Shown here piece after piece: positions 8,240-18,851 of a stretch of DNA of 64,000 nt. The DNA comes from an uncultured Bacteroidales bacterium (GTDB lineage Bacteria > Bacteroidota > Bacteroidia > Bacteroidales > UBA932), in contig CAMWUW010000004.1 in the NCBI GenBank assembly GCA_947177525.1, positions 1-64,000 of the forward strand, written 5' to 3'. The notes under the pieces are model-generated. The model did not search any database. It was not told where the DNA came from and saw only the letters and a list, made by a program, of their open reading frames with translations. Position numbers and translations under genes: made by a program. The first letter of the stretch is position 1. Each line of letters begins with the position of its first letter.

Positions 8240-9193
8240 TTATTGTTTTGCAATATTTTCTCGCATTTCAGTATCGGCCTGGATATTTTTCATCTTGTAA
8301 TAATCCATTATGCCGAGATTGCCGTTTCTGAAAGCCTCCGCCATTGCCATCGGAACCTCTGCCTCCGCTTCGATTACCCTCGCACGTGCCTCCTGGGCCT
8401 TGGCTTTCATTTCCTGCTCCAGGGCCACAGCCATAGCACGTCTTTCCTCTGCACGTGCCTGTGCAATATTCTTGTCTGCCTCAGCCTGGTCAATCTGCAG
8501 AAAAGCACCGATATTTTTTCCTATGTCAATGTCCGCGATATCAATGGACAGAATCTCGAAAGCAGTTCCGGCGTCAAGGCCTTTGTTCAGAACCACTTTT
8601 GAAATGCTGTCAGGATTCTCCAGCACCATCTTATGGCTTTCAGCAGAACCTATTGACGACACAATTCCTTCTCCCACGCGGGCAAGCACTGTTTCCTCAC
8701 CTGCACCTCCGACAAGCTGCTTGATATTGGCACGCACTGTCACGCGGGCCTTTGCAATCAACTGGATACCGTCTTTGGCAACAGCCGTAACGGGAGGCGT
8801 ATTGATGACCTTTGGATTGACTGACATCTGCACGGCCTCAAAAACATCACGGCCGGCAAGATCTATGGCAGCCGCCATCTTGAAATCCAGAAAAATATTT
8901 GCCTTGTCAGCTGAAATCAGCGCATTCACAACCTTCGGAACATTACCCTTCGCAAGATAGTGGGCCTCCAGCTCATTGGCATACAATTTCAGACCAGCCT
9001 TCGTTCCAGTCACCATGGCCATCACGATAGTATTCGGCGATACACCTCTCCAGCGCATCAGCACCAGCTGTATCAACGAAATCCTTACTCCGGAAATCAA
9101 CGCCTGAAACCAAAGGGTCACAGGAAAAAACCAGAGGAAAATCACAAGGCCGACAACAGCAACTGCGGCCCACACAAAAATCATTGCATCCAT
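8240..9193 (-). CDS. floA: Flotillin-like protein FloA
   Basis: A 317-aa flotillin-like scaffold of the UPF0365 family. An N-terminal membrane region (about 5-45, [17 protein letters not shown]) is followed by [12 protein letters not shown] and a PHB/SPFH-like domain ([20 protein letters not shown]). The C-terminal half is an Ala/Glu-rich coiled coil containing the EAEAEVP motif typical of flotillins. Such proteins organise functional membrane microdomains. The NfeD-type gene lies just upstream on the same strand, the standard pairing. A second, unrelated-subfamily flotillin occurs at 48987-50411. Confidence 0.93.
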   Translation of the reverse strand: MDAMIFVWAAVAVVGLVIFLWFFPVTLWFQALISGVRISLIQLVLMRWRGVSPNTIVMAMVTGTKAGLKLYANELEAHYLAKGNVPKVVNALISADKANIFLDFKMAAAIDLAGRDVFEAVQMSVNPKVINTPPVTAVAKDGIQLIAKARVTVRANIKQLVGGAGEETVLARVGEGIVSSIGSAESHKMVLENPDSISKVVLNKGLDAGTAFEILSIDIADIDIGKNIGAFLQIDQAEADKNIAQARAEERRAMAVALEQEMKAKAQEARARVIEAEAEVPMAMAEAFRNGNLGIMDYYKMKNIQADTEMRENIAKQ

Positions 9194-9289
9194 ATAATTT
9201 AATTTAGTTGTTCGCTACCGCACAGTTTTCCGTATCCATGCTCAGCCCCAAATGCACCGCCCGGACGACATTCCGGAAAACCGACCTGC

Positions 9290-9757
9290 TCAGAACTCCT
9301 CTCCCACAGGCTTTACAAATATCTTGTTCTCATCTATCAGCACCACCTCAACCTCAACTCCCGGATCCGTCATCCCCTCAAGCGCAGTAACCTCCACAGC
9401 CTCGGCACTGAAGCGCACCATACCCACAGGTGCAAGCCTGGTGGCAGTAACTCCCCTGTCTCCGACTGAAAGCACCGGACCGGGAGACACTGCCTTAGAG
9501 TCAATATTGGTATGCAGGGTAAAACGCTTCCACGTCTTTGCCCTCAGCACATATACAGTCATCATGATGAGAATCAGAGCCTCTGCCGCAGAAACAACGG
9601 CACCGACCGTGCTTCCGTATTCATAAAACGCATAAAAACATGAGGCCCCCATGGAAATCAGCCCAAGGACTCCTGCAATTCCAACACCGGGAATCACAAG
9701 AATCTCTGCAAGAATAAGCACAAGACCTACCAAAACAAGCAATATTATTATTTCCAT
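9290..9757 (-). CDS. NfeD family membrane protein
   Basis: A 155-aa short NfeD protein: two N-terminal membrane segments with the family-type ILAEILVIPGVGIAG, another hydrophobic segment near residues 60-72, and a C-terminal OB-fold domain (GDRGVTATRLAPVGMVRF through ENKIFVKPV). It lacks the protease domain of long NfeD proteins. It is encoded between the PD40/SPOR gene (11 bases upstream) and floA, and presumably works with FloA in membrane microdomains. Confidence 0.9.
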   Translation of the reverse strand: MEIIILLVLVGLVLILAEILVIPGVGIAGVLGLISMGASCFYAFYEYGSTVGAVVSAAEALILIMMTVYVLRAKTWKRFTLHTNIDSKAVSPGPVLSVGDRGVTATRLAPVGMVRFSAEAVEVTALEGMTDPGVEVEVVLIDENKIFVKPVGEEF

Positions 9758-9768
9758 AATGGACGAAT

Positions 9769-11661
9769 TTACTTATTTGTCAACTCACTTCCAAACAATT
9801 CCACAGAAACTTCACAATCATAGGACGAAGCCGCAAACTCAGCAACAGCATCAGCCTCGGTCCTGTCCTCAAAAGGTCCGACGACAAATATCACGGTACC
9901 GTCCTCCCTCTCAGTACGGGCCAGGTCCTTTCCGGCAGCCTTTCCGGACACCTCTGAAGCAAAAGACTGGTCAAGCTCACCGGACTCAGGAACAATCCTG
10001 ACCTGATAGAAAAGAGGCACATTGTTCCTGTCTGCCTCCATAGCCCTTGCCTTGGCAACAGGGACATCCTTCCCGTCTACACAGGCAGTGATGTACGCAC
10101 TCCTGAAGCCCTGGCGTCTCACACGCTCCATACACGAAGACGCATCCTTGAAAGAAGAAAACCTTCCTACGCGATAGATATACATCCCGGAACCGGACCT
10201 GCTTTCATATACAGGACTCAGCCCGCGCAAATCCCTGGCCTCAGCCTTCTTTGCACTACCGTACATCTGTATCTGATACACAATACCGGAAGGCAGTTCC
10301 TGGTCAAGGGCAAAGCGCCCCTCGTCAAGAACCATAAATGAATAATCAAACTTTTCCTCAGGAACAGCCACCTTTATGTCAAGCGGCCCGCCCATTGACC
10401 TTTTCCGGAATTCATAGCCGCCATTGCCGGCATCAGCCTCATCCCCTTCATTCACAATATCATGGTTTATGAAAACACCCTTCTTAAGAAACTCCATCTC
10501 GACATCACGCAACCCGGCATTAGCCTTATCAAGGACATCCTGCAGACGGGGAATATCAGACTCCAGCCTCAGAATCTTTTCCGTCAGTGCACTCCTGATC
10601 TCCGGGTCATTGCCAAAGGCAAATTCAGTACGGAGCTCTTCCAGCGCAGACGAACGGTCCGAAATAGAATCCCTCAGAGCACGCACCTCTGCCATTTTAT
10701 CCATATACTGCCTAGTGAGGTCATTATCAGGAAAGTCCGAATCAGCCTTGCGCCGTATCTCAGCCTTACGCTCCGGCTCAAGACGCGACAATTCCTGCAG
10801 TTCCTCCGGATTTTCCACAGGGACATGCACAGGATAAGCCTCATATTCAAGAACATAGACACAGACGCTATCCTTGGGGCACTCACGGTTTGACGCAAAC
10901 AGGCTATACCGTCCGTCCTCCGACTCCACAAAAAGAAAATCATCGGCCGGGGAAGAATAAGGAAATCCCATGTTCCTCGGAGCAGACCATCCGCCTTTTT
11001 CCGCATCCCATTCAGACATATACAAGTCGTAGCCCCCTATCCCATAAAATCCCTTTGAGGCAAAATAAAGAGTCTTCCCTCCCGGGGAAAGCATAGGATA
11101 TATTTCATCCGAGCCGGAGGTCACTTCAGCTCCGGCCAACACAGGAACAGTCCACACAGTATCCTGATATTCAGTAAAATAAATATTACGGACGCCATCT
11201 TCACCACGGGCAGAATAAAAAATAGAGTCATTCCAGTCCGGAGCATAGAGAGCACGTGAAAACATGTCAAGCGACGATGAGTCAAGCTGATTCGGCACTC
11301 CCCTCCAGCCGCGGTCTTCAAGAGGATAATACAGAAAGAAGTCATCAAGAGAGAACCTGCGCTTTGCAAGCACCTTCGGCTTCTGGGCAAAACGTGCCAT
11401 GTTTTTTCCGTTCTCCGACATCAGGATGCGGTCATTCAGGGCAAAAAGTACAGACGAATCCTGCAATTCTCCCTGTCCGACCTGCAAAAGTGCCTGTCCA
11501 TACGCATCAATGGCATGATCAAATCTGTATGCGCAATGCAGTGAATCCCCCGCACGCATAAGACTGTCCGCCACATCGGCACGGGCACACAGACTGCCGG
11601 CCATGCAAAACACGGCCAGCTGCAGCAATATGTTAAAAAAGAAGCAGAAAAACCTCTTCAT
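9769..11661 (-). CDS. PD40 beta-propeller and SPOR-like domain protein
   Basis: A 630-aa exported protein with a signal peptide ending near SLCARA. The order of parts is a TPR-like helical start (FDHAIDAYGQALLQ), PD40/WD40-like propeller repeats (EIYPMLSPGGKTLYFASKG and SSPADDFLFVESEDGRYSLFASN), a charged coiled coil (about 290-400), and two SPOR-like segments (about 480-550 and 560-625, with GMYIYRVGRFSSF and TVIFVVGPFEDR). SPOR domains bind septal peptidoglycan or are reused in Bacteroidota surface machinery, so a periplasmic or outer-membrane envelope role is likely; the exact partner is unknown. It probably leads the nfeD-floA operon. Confidence 0.8.
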   Translation of the reverse strand: MKRFFCFFFNILLQLAVFCMAGSLCARADVADSLMRAGDSLHCAYRFDHAIDAYGQALLQVGQGELQDSSVLFALNDRILMSENGKNMARFAQKPKVLAKRRFSLDDFFLYYPLEDRGWRGVPNQLDSSSLDMFSRALYAPDWNDSIFYSARGEDGVRNIYFTEYQDTVWTVPVLAGAEVTSGSDEIYPMLSPGGKTLYFASKGFYGIGGYDLYMSEWDAEKGGWSAPRNMGFPYSSPADDFLFVESEDGRYSLFASNRECPKDSVCVYVLEYEAYPVHVPVENPEELQELSRLEPERKAEIRRKADSDFPDNDLTRQYMDKMAEVRALRDSISDRSSALEELRTEFAFGNDPEIRSALTEKILRLESDIPRLQDVLDKANAGLRDVEMEFLKKGVFINHDIVNEGDEADAGNGGYEFRKRSMGGPLDIKVAVPEEKFDYSFMVLDEGRFALDQELPSGIVYQIQMYGSAKKAEARDLRGLSPVYESRSGSGMYIYRVGRFSSFKDASSCMERVRRQGFRSAYITACVDGKDVPVAKARAMEADRNNVPLFYQVRIVPESGELDQSFASEVSGKAAGKDLARTEREDGTVIFVVGPFEDRTEADAVAEFAASSYDCEVSVELFGSELTNK

Positions 11662-11689
11662 CTTGATGTCAACTCTTTATTTCAGCCTA

Positions 11690-11697
11690 CAAAAATA
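11690..11697 (-). promoter_or_regulatory. -7 element for the PD40/SPOR operon
   Basis: TATTTTTG on the minus strand, 28 bases before the start codon at 11661, fits TAnnTTTG. The -33 region is weak. It shares the 170-base divergent gap with the secDF signal. Confidence 0.45.
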
Positions 11698-11737
11698 AGA
11701 AATATTTACAGAAACTTCGTTTATAAGAAAAAAATCG

Positions 11738-11745
11738 TAAATTTG
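11738..11745 (+). promoter_or_regulatory. -7 element for secDF
   Basis: TAAATTTG matches TAnnTTTG. It is 87 bases upstream of the secDF ATG; no strong -33 element is visible. Confidence 0.45.
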
Positions 11746-11832
11746 TGCCCTATTTTGCGGTCAGTATACAAAACAACTTCCGTACTATGCCGCACAATTT
11801 GAAAAACAAATATCATTAATTCAATAAACATT

Positions 11833-14800
11833 ATGCAAAGTAAAGGTGCTATCAGATTCGTGGCTGTACTGCTCGCTCTTGCGTCTATATGGCAGCTCTC
11901 ATTTACACTGGTGACCAACATCCAGGAGAAGAGGGCGGTAAAGTATGCAGAAGCAAAAGCAGAGGCCGCAATCCACTCTGCCGCTTTCGCGAAAGTAAAG
12001 GAAGCGGACCATGCCTTCTATCTTGACTCAATCAGAAAGGTAGAGAACAGAAGGTACATCGATTCCATCTCATCTGAGAAAGTGTACTTCGGATACACTT
12101 ACAAGGACATCAAGGCAAAATCAATCAACCTCGGCCTTGACCTCAAAGGAGGTATGAACGTGATGCTTCAGGTACAGCTTGAAGATCTTGTCAAGGCACT
12201 TGCCAACAACAATCCGGCTCCGGAATTCAAAGATGCAATCGCACTCGCAAAGCAGCGCAGCATAAACTCAAGAGAGGATTTCATCAGCCTTTTTGCAGAG
12301 GCATGGAAGGAGACCTCAAACGGGATGCCTCTTGCACAGATCTTCGGAACATTCGACATGGTCGGCAAAATCGGACCTGAGTCAACTGACGCACAGGTAA
12401 TCGAAGTCATCAGAAGCGAAGCGGAGAGCGCAATTGCAAACTCATTCAACGTCCTGAGAAACCGTATTGACCGTTTCGGTGTGACACAGCCTAATATCCA
12501 GAAGCTCGGCAACAGCGGACGTATCCTTGTGGAACTTCCGGGAGTAAAGGAGCCAGAGCGCGTAAGGAAGCTCCTTCAGGGAACGGCTTCACTCGAATTC
12601 TGGCCGACATACGACAACACTGAGCTTCAGAGCTACCTCATGGAGGCAAATGCACGTCTTGCAACCCTCCTCGAAAATGAAGCTGAGCCTCAGGAGGCTG
12701 CTGAAGAGATTGCTCCGGAAGAAGGAGACGAGCTTCTCGCAGAAGAGCTCCGCAACAAGGCAAACGATGCAAAACTCGAGTCCGAGTGGAAGAAGAACAA
12801 TCCGCTCTTTGCAGTTCTTGAGCCGGCACAGTATAAGAGCGCATGCATAGGCTATGCACACTATACAGACACTGCGGCAATCAACAAGTTCTTTGCAATG
12901 CCTCAGGTAAAGGAATGCTTCCCTCCTGAATTCAGGCCGATGTGGACTGTCAAGTCTTCGGCTGCAGGCGAGAACATCTTCGAACTTGTCGCAATCAAAG
13001 TGACTTCGGCAGACGGCAAAGCCCCTCTTGACGGAGGTGCAGTGACCGATGCACGCGTACAGTACGGAAACTCAGGCGGAAGCCCTCATGTTTCCATGAC
13101 TATGAACGGAGAAGGAGCATCAACCTGGTCAAGGATGACCGGTGACAACATCGGCAAGCAGATTGCCGTAGTGCTCGACGGAATGGTATATTCTTACCCT
13201 ACCGTAAACGGCAAGATTGACGGAGGAAGCTCGGAGATCTCCGGTAAATTCACACTTGAAGAGGCAGAAGACCTTGCCAACGTCCTCAAGTCAGGTAAGC
13301 TTCCGGCACCTGCCACAATCATCCAGGAGCAGGTAGTTGGACCTTCACTCGGAGCAGAGTCAATCAATGCAGGTATGATTTCATTCATCATCGCATTCGT
13401 TCTCGTGCTCATCTACATGATACTGTTCTACCAGGGTGCAGGTCTCGTGGCTGACGTGGCTCTCCTTTGCAACGTACTGCTTCTTTTCGGAACCCTCGTA
13501 TCCTTCGGAGCAGTCCTCACTCTTCCTGGTATCGCAGGTCTCGTCCTGACCCTCGGTATGGCGGTCGATGCAAACGTCATCATCTATGAGCGCATCAAGG
13601 AAGAGCTCCGCGCAGGCAAAGGCCTCAGCAAGGCAATTGCAGACGGATATTCAAATGCATACTCAGCCATCATCGACGGCCAGATCACTACCCTCCTTAC
13701 CGGTTTCGTACTCTTCTTGTTCGGTTCAGGTCCTGTACAGGGCTTCGCTACAACATTGATCATCGGTATCATAACTTCTGTCCTTACTTCAATCTTCATT
13801 ACAAGACTTGTTTTTGACGACAGGATTTCAAAAGGAAAGAAGATCAGCTTCGACAACAAGGCGACAAGAAACTTCCTCCAGAATACAAGCTTCGATTTCA
13901 TCAGCAAGAAGAAGATAGCCTATATTGTTTCCGGAACGATTATCGTTATCTCCCTGGCTTCAATTTTCACAAAAGGCTTCTCATACGGTGTGGATTTCAC
14001 AGGAGGACGTACTTATGTTGTCAGATTCGACCAGTCTGTTGATGCAGAGACAATACGCGCTGCCGTTAATGAAGCATTCGACAATGCTGCCGCAAATGAC
14101 GAAAGCGTTGACAATGCTGCTGCCGAGGTAAAACAGTTCGGCGGAGAGAGCCAGATGAAGATCACTACCACTTATAAGGTAGAACAGGAATCCACTGACG
14201 TGGACGTAGAGGTCGAAGGAATTCTCTACAATGCCCTCAAAGGCTTCTTCGTAAACGGAATAACTCTTGACGAGTTCACCTCTACACAGGACAACCCTAA
14301 CGGAATCATCAGTTCTGACAAGGTAGGCCCTACAATCGCGAACGACATCACAAGAGACGCAATCATCGCCGTGATCATCGCCCTCTTCGTAATCTTCGCG
14401 TACATAGCCTTCCGATTCAGGGGATGGACATGGGGACTTGGAGGAGTCTTGGGTCTTGCCCACACTGCGGTCATAGTGATCGGCTTCTTCTCGCTCTTCT
14501 CAGGAATACTTCCGTTCAGCCTTGATATCGACCAGACTTTCATCGCCGCGATACTTACCATCATCGGTTATGCAATCAACGATACAGTGGTGATTTTTGA
14601 CCGCATCCGCGAGTACAAGGAGCTGCATCCTAAGGCAGAATTCAAGAAGAATGTGAATGAGGCCCTCAACAGCACTCTCTCACGTACTATGAATACCTCA
14701 CTGACGACCCTCGTGACAATGCTTGCAATCGCCATCTTCGGAGGCGAAGTCATCAGAGGTCTTGCAGTTGCCCTGATACTCGGTATCATCATCGGTACAT

Positions 14801-14877
14801 ACGCATCAATCTTCATTGCAACTCCTATCATGTATGATGTTACAAAGAAGATTGCTGACAAGAAAGAGGAAAAATAA
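11833..14877 (+). CDS. secDF: Fused protein translocase subunit SecDF
   Basis: SecD and SecF joined in one 1014-aa chain, as usual in Bacteroidota. Together with SecYEG it uses the proton motive force to complete export. After the first membrane helix (about 8-25) is a large periplasmic P1 domain with the SecD signature LGLDLKGGMNVMLQV and NVLRNRIDRFGVTQPNIQ. The SecD membrane block contains LGMAVDANVIIYERIKEEL. The SecF part begins near residue 690 with GVDFTGGRTYVVRF and contains IGYAINDTVVIFDRIRE. An acidic low-complexity insert (about 275-310) lies in P1. It is monocistronic, with a clear terminator downstream. Confidence 0.97.
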   Translation: MQSKGAIRFVAVLLALASIWQLSFTLVTNIQEKRAVKYAEAKAEAAIHSAAFAKVKEADHAFYLDSIRKVENRRYIDSISSEKVYFGYTYKDIKAKSINLGLDLKGGMNVMLQVQLEDLVKALANNNPAPEFKDAIALAKQRSINSREDFISLFAEAWKETSNGMPLAQIFGTFDMVGKIGPESTDAQVIEVIRSEAESAIANSFNVLRNRIDRFGVTQPNIQKLGNSGRILVELPGVKEPERVRKLLQGTASLEFWPTYDNTELQSYLMEANARLATLLENEAEPQEAAEEIAPEEGDELLAEELRNKANDAKLESEWKKNNPLFAVLEPAQYKSACIGYAHYTDTAAINKFFAMPQVKECFPPEFRPMWTVKSSAAGENIFELVAIKVTSADGKAPLDGGAVTDARVQYGNSGGSPHVSMTMNGEGASTWSRMTGDNIGKQIAVVLDGMVYSYPTVNGKIDGGSSEISGKFTLEEAEDLANVLKSGKLPAPATIIQEQVVGPSLGAESINAGMISFIIAFVLVLIYMILFYQGAGLVADVALLCNVLLLFGTLVSFGAVLTLPGIAGLVLTLGMAVDANVIIYERIKEELRAGKGLSKAIADGYSNAYSAIIDGQITTLLTGFVLFLFGSGPVQGFATTLIIGIITSVLTSIFITRLVFDDRISKGKKISFDNKATRNFLQNTSFDFISKKKIAYIVSGTIIVISLASIFTKGFSYGVDFTGGRTYVVRFDQSVDAETIRAAVNEAFDNAAANDESVDNAAAEVKQFGGESQMKITTTYKVEQESTDVDVEVEGILYNALKGFFVNGITLDEFTSTQDNPNGIISSDKVGPTIANDITRDAIIAVIIALFVIFAYIAFRFRGWTWGLGGVLGLAHTAVIVIGFFSLFSGILPFSLDIDQTFIAAILTIIGYAINDTVVIFDRIREYKELHPKAEFKKNVNEALNSTLSRTMNTSLTTLVTMLAIAIFGGEVIRGLAVALILGIIIGTYASIFIATPIMYDVTKKIADKKEEK

Positions 14878-14899
14878 TCTTATCCTCTGTTAATAAATT

Positions 14900-14945
14900 A
14901 TCCCTCTGATTCTCAGCAAGTAGAGTCAGAGGGATTCTTTTTTGA
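14900..14945 (+). terminator. Intrinsic terminator after secDF
   Basis: Perfect 10-bp stem ATCCCTCTGA / TCAGAGGGAT, followed by CTTTTTT. It lies 22 bases after the secDF stop. Confidence 0.85.
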
Positions 14946-14976
14946 TTGACATGTAAAGGCTTTTTGCATAACTTTG
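14946..14976 (+). promoter_or_regulatory. Promoter for dnaE
   Basis: TTG (14946-14948), a 20-base spacer, and TAACTTTG (14969-14976) fit the Bacteroidales promoter pattern well. The start codon of dnaE is about 70 bases downstream. The -33 element overlaps the tail of the secDF terminator. Confidence 0.65.
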
Positions 14977-15047
14977 CCGACCGCCTGCGAAAAAGCCGGA
15001 GCCAAACGTGCGAAAACAGCACATAAACCCAGAAAAAAACAACAGTA

Positions 15048-18000
15048 ATGTCTTTCGTCCATCTTCACGTACATACACAGTATTCCATACTTGACGGCCA
15101 GTCGTCAATCGGCAACCTCTTTGCACGTGCTTCCGAGCTGGGAATGCCGGCACTTGCAATCACAGACCACGGCAACATGTACGGAGTGAAGGAATTCATG
15201 AAGGCAGCCGGCAAATATCCGGACGTGAAGCCGATACTCGGATGTGAGATTTATGTGACAAGGCACTACGACCATACGCTCAAGGACAAGGACCACAGGT
15301 CATATTATCACATGATACTCCTTGCCAAGAACTACAACGGCTACAGGAACCTCATGAAAATTGTCTCAACCGGACACATTGAGGGAATGTACTACGGCAA
15401 GCCGAGGGTATCGCACGAGGTCGTGGAGAAATATTCGCAGGACCTGATCTGTTGCTCTGCATGTATTGCAGGTGAGGTTCCGAGATGCATATTGGCCGGA
15501 GACATGCAGGGAGCCGAAAAAGCCATAGAATGGCACAAGAAAGTATTCGGAGATGACTATTATCTTGAGGTTCAGCTCCACAAGACCGAGATTCCGGGCC
15601 AGTCACTTGAAGTCTACGAACATCAGGTAAATGCCAACCGCGGCATTTTCGAACTTGCGGAAAAGACCGGGACAAAAGTCGTGGCCACCAATGACATACA
15701 CTTCGTGAGAAAAGAGGACGGACCTGCACACGACAGGCTTATCTGCCTCACTACGAATGTGTATGTGGATGACCCGGACAGGATGCGCTATACCCAGCAG
15801 GAATACATGAAGAGCACAGAGGAAATGCTCTCGCTCTTCCCTGACCATCCTGAAGTCATCAGCAATACTCTTGAGGTAGCCGCCAAAATCGAAGGATATA
15901 AGATAGACAAGGACCCTATCCTGCCGAAATTCAAGATACCGGATGAATTCCTCGGAGACATTGACAAATATCTTGAAAAATACAAAGACATCATTGATGT
16001 GGGCAGGTGCAACAAAGACGGTTCTGAACGTGGAGAAGAATTCTGCCAGTCAGTGGCCTATCTTTGCCACCTTACCTACAAAGGAGCGCACTGGAGGTAC
16101 GGGGATGAGTTTACCCAGGAACAGGCCGAAAGAATCGAGTTCGAGCTGAAGACTATATGCAAAATGGGATTCCCGGACTACTTCCTTATTGTGCAGGACT
16201 TCATTGCCGCTGCCCGCGCGGAAGGCATATCCGTAGGCCCGGGCCGTGGTTCAGCCGCAGGTTCGGCCGTGGCCTACTGCCTTAAGATAACCAATCTCGA
16301 CCCTATCAGATACCAGCTCCTGTTCGAGCGTTTCCTTAATCCGGACCGTATCAACATGCCCGATATAGATATCGACTTCGATGATGACGGACGTTACAGG
16401 GCATTCAAATATGTGGAGGAAACATACGGAAAGGACCACATATCACACGTCATAACATTCGGAACCATGGCAGCCAAAAGTGCCATCAAGGATGTGGCAC
16501 GTGTCAGCCGGCTTTCCATAGAAGAGTCCAACAGGCTCACCAAGATGATTCCAGACAAGCCTATCACTCAGATGGAGGATACGGAAGAGCCTTTCGGTGA
16601 GAATGACATGCTGCAGGAGGGGCAGAAACTGATTGAGAAGGAAGTTGAAATAGATGACCCTGACAATGAAGGGCAGAAGATAAAAGTCAAGAAGACCTTC
16701 AAGAAATACAAAAAGGAAGTTTCATACAAGCCGAACCTCAAGAACTGCTATAAATTCATTCCTGAGCTGAAGGAAGAGCTTGAGAATGGAACTCCTGAAG
16801 TAAAAGAAGTGCTTAACTATGCCCTCAAACTTGAAGGATGCATACGCCAGACAGGTGTGCATGCATGTGCAATGATTATCGGGCGCGGAGACCTCACCAA
16901 TTTCATCCCGATAAGCATGGCCGCAGACAAGGCCACGGGAGAAGACGTGTGGGTATCACAATATGACGGACACTATATTGAAGAAGTCGGCATGCTTAAG
17001 ATGGACTTCCTTGGACTGAGGACACTGTCAATCATAAAAGAATGCCAGGCAAATATAAAGAAGAGGTTCGGAATCGAATTCGACATTGAAAAGATACCTA
17101 TCGATGACAAGCTGACATACGAATTGTACGGACGCGGAGACACCACGAGCGTGTTCCAGTTCGAGTCTCCCGGCATGAAGGAATGGCTCATTAAGCTGCA
17201 GCCGACAAGATTCGAGGATCTTATTGCCATGAATGCCCTCTACCGTCCGGGCCCTATGGACTATATTCCTTCGTTCGTTGCCAGAAAGCAAGGCACGGAA
17301 AAGGTTGAATATGACCTTCCGGAAATGGAGGAGTTTCTCCAGGACACGTACGGAGTGACAGTATACCAGGAGCAGGTCATGCTTCTGTCTCAGAAACTGG
17401 CGGGTTTCACCAAGGGACAGGCCGACACGCTCCGAAAGGCTATGGGAAAGAAAATAAAGGCGCTTCTGGATTCGCTCAAAGGCCTCTTCATTGAAGGAGG
17501 AATGAAAAACGGGCATCCTAAGGAGGTGCTGATGAAAATATGGGCGGACTGGGAGAAATTCGCCCAATATGCCTTCAACAAATCCCATGCGACATGCTAT
17601 GCCTGGGTCAGCTACCAGACCGGATGGCTGAAGGCTCACTACCCTGCCGAATTCCAGGCTGCCAACCTTTCGAAGAATCTCTCCAATATGGATGAGATCA
17701 AGAAAATCATGGATGACTGCAAGAAGAACGGCATAAAGGTGCTCAATCCTGACATCAACGAGTCTGATGCCCACTTCACGGTCAACAAAAACGGAGAAAT
17801 CAGGTTCGGCCTGGGAGGAATCAAGGGCTTCGGAGACAATATAGTCAAGGCAATACTTGCAGACAGGGAAGAAAACGGACTGTATACGGACATCTTTGAC
17901 TTTGTGGAAAGGATGGCCGGCACCGTCAACAGGAAGGCATTTGAGTCACTGCTGCATTCCGGGGCATTTGACAGTTTCGGGATATGCCGCAAGCAGTTCC

Positions 18001-18851
18001 AGCTTCCGTGCAAGTCCGGGGACATTTTCATGGAAACTCTGATAAAGTACGGTGACCTGTACAGGAAAGACAGCATGGACAGCACTGTGTCGCTTTTCGG
18101 AGAGGCAGAGGAACTGAAACCGGAAAGGCCCGAAATACCCCCGATGCAGGGAGACGAAGACATTCTCGAAAAGCTGAAATATGAAAAGGAACTGGTGGGA
18201 ATGTACCTGTCATCGCATCCTTTGGACACATTCGCATTCGAGCTCAACAATTTCACAACCTGCCCGGTCAGTGAAATACCGGCAATTGTGGCTGAATGCC
18301 AGGCAAAGAAAGAGAAAAGGAAGATTTCTGTTGCCGGGTTCGTGACAATGGCGTCAGAGGGCCTTACAAAGACCGGAAGGCCAATGTCAAGAATGACTGT
18401 GGAAGACTATGGAGGAAGCTATGAGTTCGCCTTCTTCGGGAAAGACCATGAGGCATTCATGCAATATGAGAAGACCAATACGGCACTGTTCATAGAAGGT
18501 TCAATAGAGGAAAAATTCTTTATAAAGCCCGAGGAAAGGGCAAAGGGCAAAGAAGTGGACTACGCATTCAAGCCCAAGAATATGATGCTCCTCGGCAATG
18601 TCACTGACACCTTTGTAAAAGGATTTTCGATAAGCATCTCAACACCTATGCTGTCTCCGGAATTCCGCGAGAACCTTGTAAAACTTATAAAGAGGAACAA
18701 AGGAAGCGTTCCGCTCACAATGTTCCTCCATGATCCCGGCAAGAAATGGAATATTGAATTCCTCTCGCATAAATTCCGCATCGGCGTATCACTTCAGCTG
18801 ATCGAAGAGCTTAAGTCAATGGGAATAAAGTATAGTGTAATCAAAAAATAA
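15048..18851 (+). CDS. dnaE: DNA polymerase III subunit alpha
   Basis: The replicative polymerase chain, 1267 aa. The PHP domain starts at once (FVHLHVHTQYSILDG, then AITDHGNMYG). The polymerase core has PGRGSAAGSAVAYCL (about 398) and the catalytic PDIDIDFDDDGR (about 440) with its metal-binding aspartates. A charged insert around residues 515-580, rich in Glu and Lys, makes it longer than the enterobacterial protein, a form I associate with Bacteroidota. The C-terminal part holds helix-hairpin-helix and OB-fold regions (RKISVAGFVTMASEG). The stop codon overlaps the converging EEP gene by 11 bases. Confidence 0.97.
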   Translation: MSFVHLHVHTQYSILDGQSSIGNLFARASELGMPALAITDHGNMYGVKEFMKAAGKYPDVKPILGCEIYVTRHYDHTLKDKDHRSYYHMILLAKNYNGYRNLMKIVSTGHIEGMYYGKPRVSHEVVEKYSQDLICCSACIAGEVPRCILAGDMQGAEKAIEWHKKVFGDDYYLEVQLHKTEIPGQSLEVYEHQVNANRGIFELAEKTGTKVVATNDIHFVRKEDGPAHDRLICLTTNVYVDDPDRMRYTQQEYMKSTEEMLSLFPDHPEVISNTLEVAAKIEGYKIDKDPILPKFKIPDEFLGDIDKYLEKYKDIIDVGRCNKDGSERGEEFCQSVAYLCHLTYKGAHWRYGDEFTQEQAERIEFELKTICKMGFPDYFLIVQDFIAAARAEGISVGPGRGSAAGSAVAYCLKITNLDPIRYQLLFERFLNPDRINMPDIDIDFDDDGRYRAFKYVEETYGKDHISHVITFGTMAAKSAIKDVARVSRLSIEESNRLTKMIPDKPITQMEDTEEPFGENDMLQEGQKLIEKEVEIDDPDNEGQKIKVKKTFKKYKKEVSYKPNLKNCYKFIPELKEELENGTPEVKEVLNYALKLEGCIRQTGVHACAMIIGRGDLTNFIPISMAADKATGEDVWVSQYDGHYIEEVGMLKMDFLGLRTLSIIKECQANIKKRFGIEFDIEKIPIDDKLTYELYGRGDTTSVFQFESPGMKEWLIKLQPTRFEDLIAMNALYRPGPMDYIPSFVARKQGTEKVEYDLPEMEEFLQDTYGVTVYQEQVMLLSQKLAGFTKGQADTLRKAMGKKIKALLDSLKGLFIEGGMKNGHPKEVLMKIWADWEKFAQYAFNKSHATCYAWVSYQTGWLKAHYPAEFQAANLSKNLSNMDEIKKIMDDCKKNGIKVLNPDINESDAHFTVNKNGEIRFGLGGIKGFGDNIVKAILADREENGLYTDIFDFVERMAGTVNRKAFESLLHSGAFDSFGICRKQFQLPCKSGDIFMETLIKYGDLYRKDSMDSTVSLFGEAEELKPERPEIPPMQGDEDILEKLKYEKELVGMYLSSHPLDTFAFELNNFTTCPVSEIPAIVAECQAKKEKRKISVAGFVTMASEGLTKTGRPMSRMTVEDYGGSYEFAFFGKDHEAFMQYEKTNTALFIEGSIEEKFFIKPEERAKGKEVDYAFKPKNMMLLGNVTDTFVKGFSISISTPMLSPEFRENLVKLIKRNKGSVPLTMFLHDPGKKWNIEFLSHKFRIGVSLQLIEELKSMGIKYSVIKK

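Noticed and set aside
8310-8960. 216-aa plus-strand ORF opposite floA
   Set aside because: Mirror of the Ala-rich coiled coil of FloA; composition is the expected antisense artefact.
17028-17774. 248-aa minus-strand ORF inside dnaE
   Set aside because: Antisense of conserved polymerase sequence; no recognisable domain.
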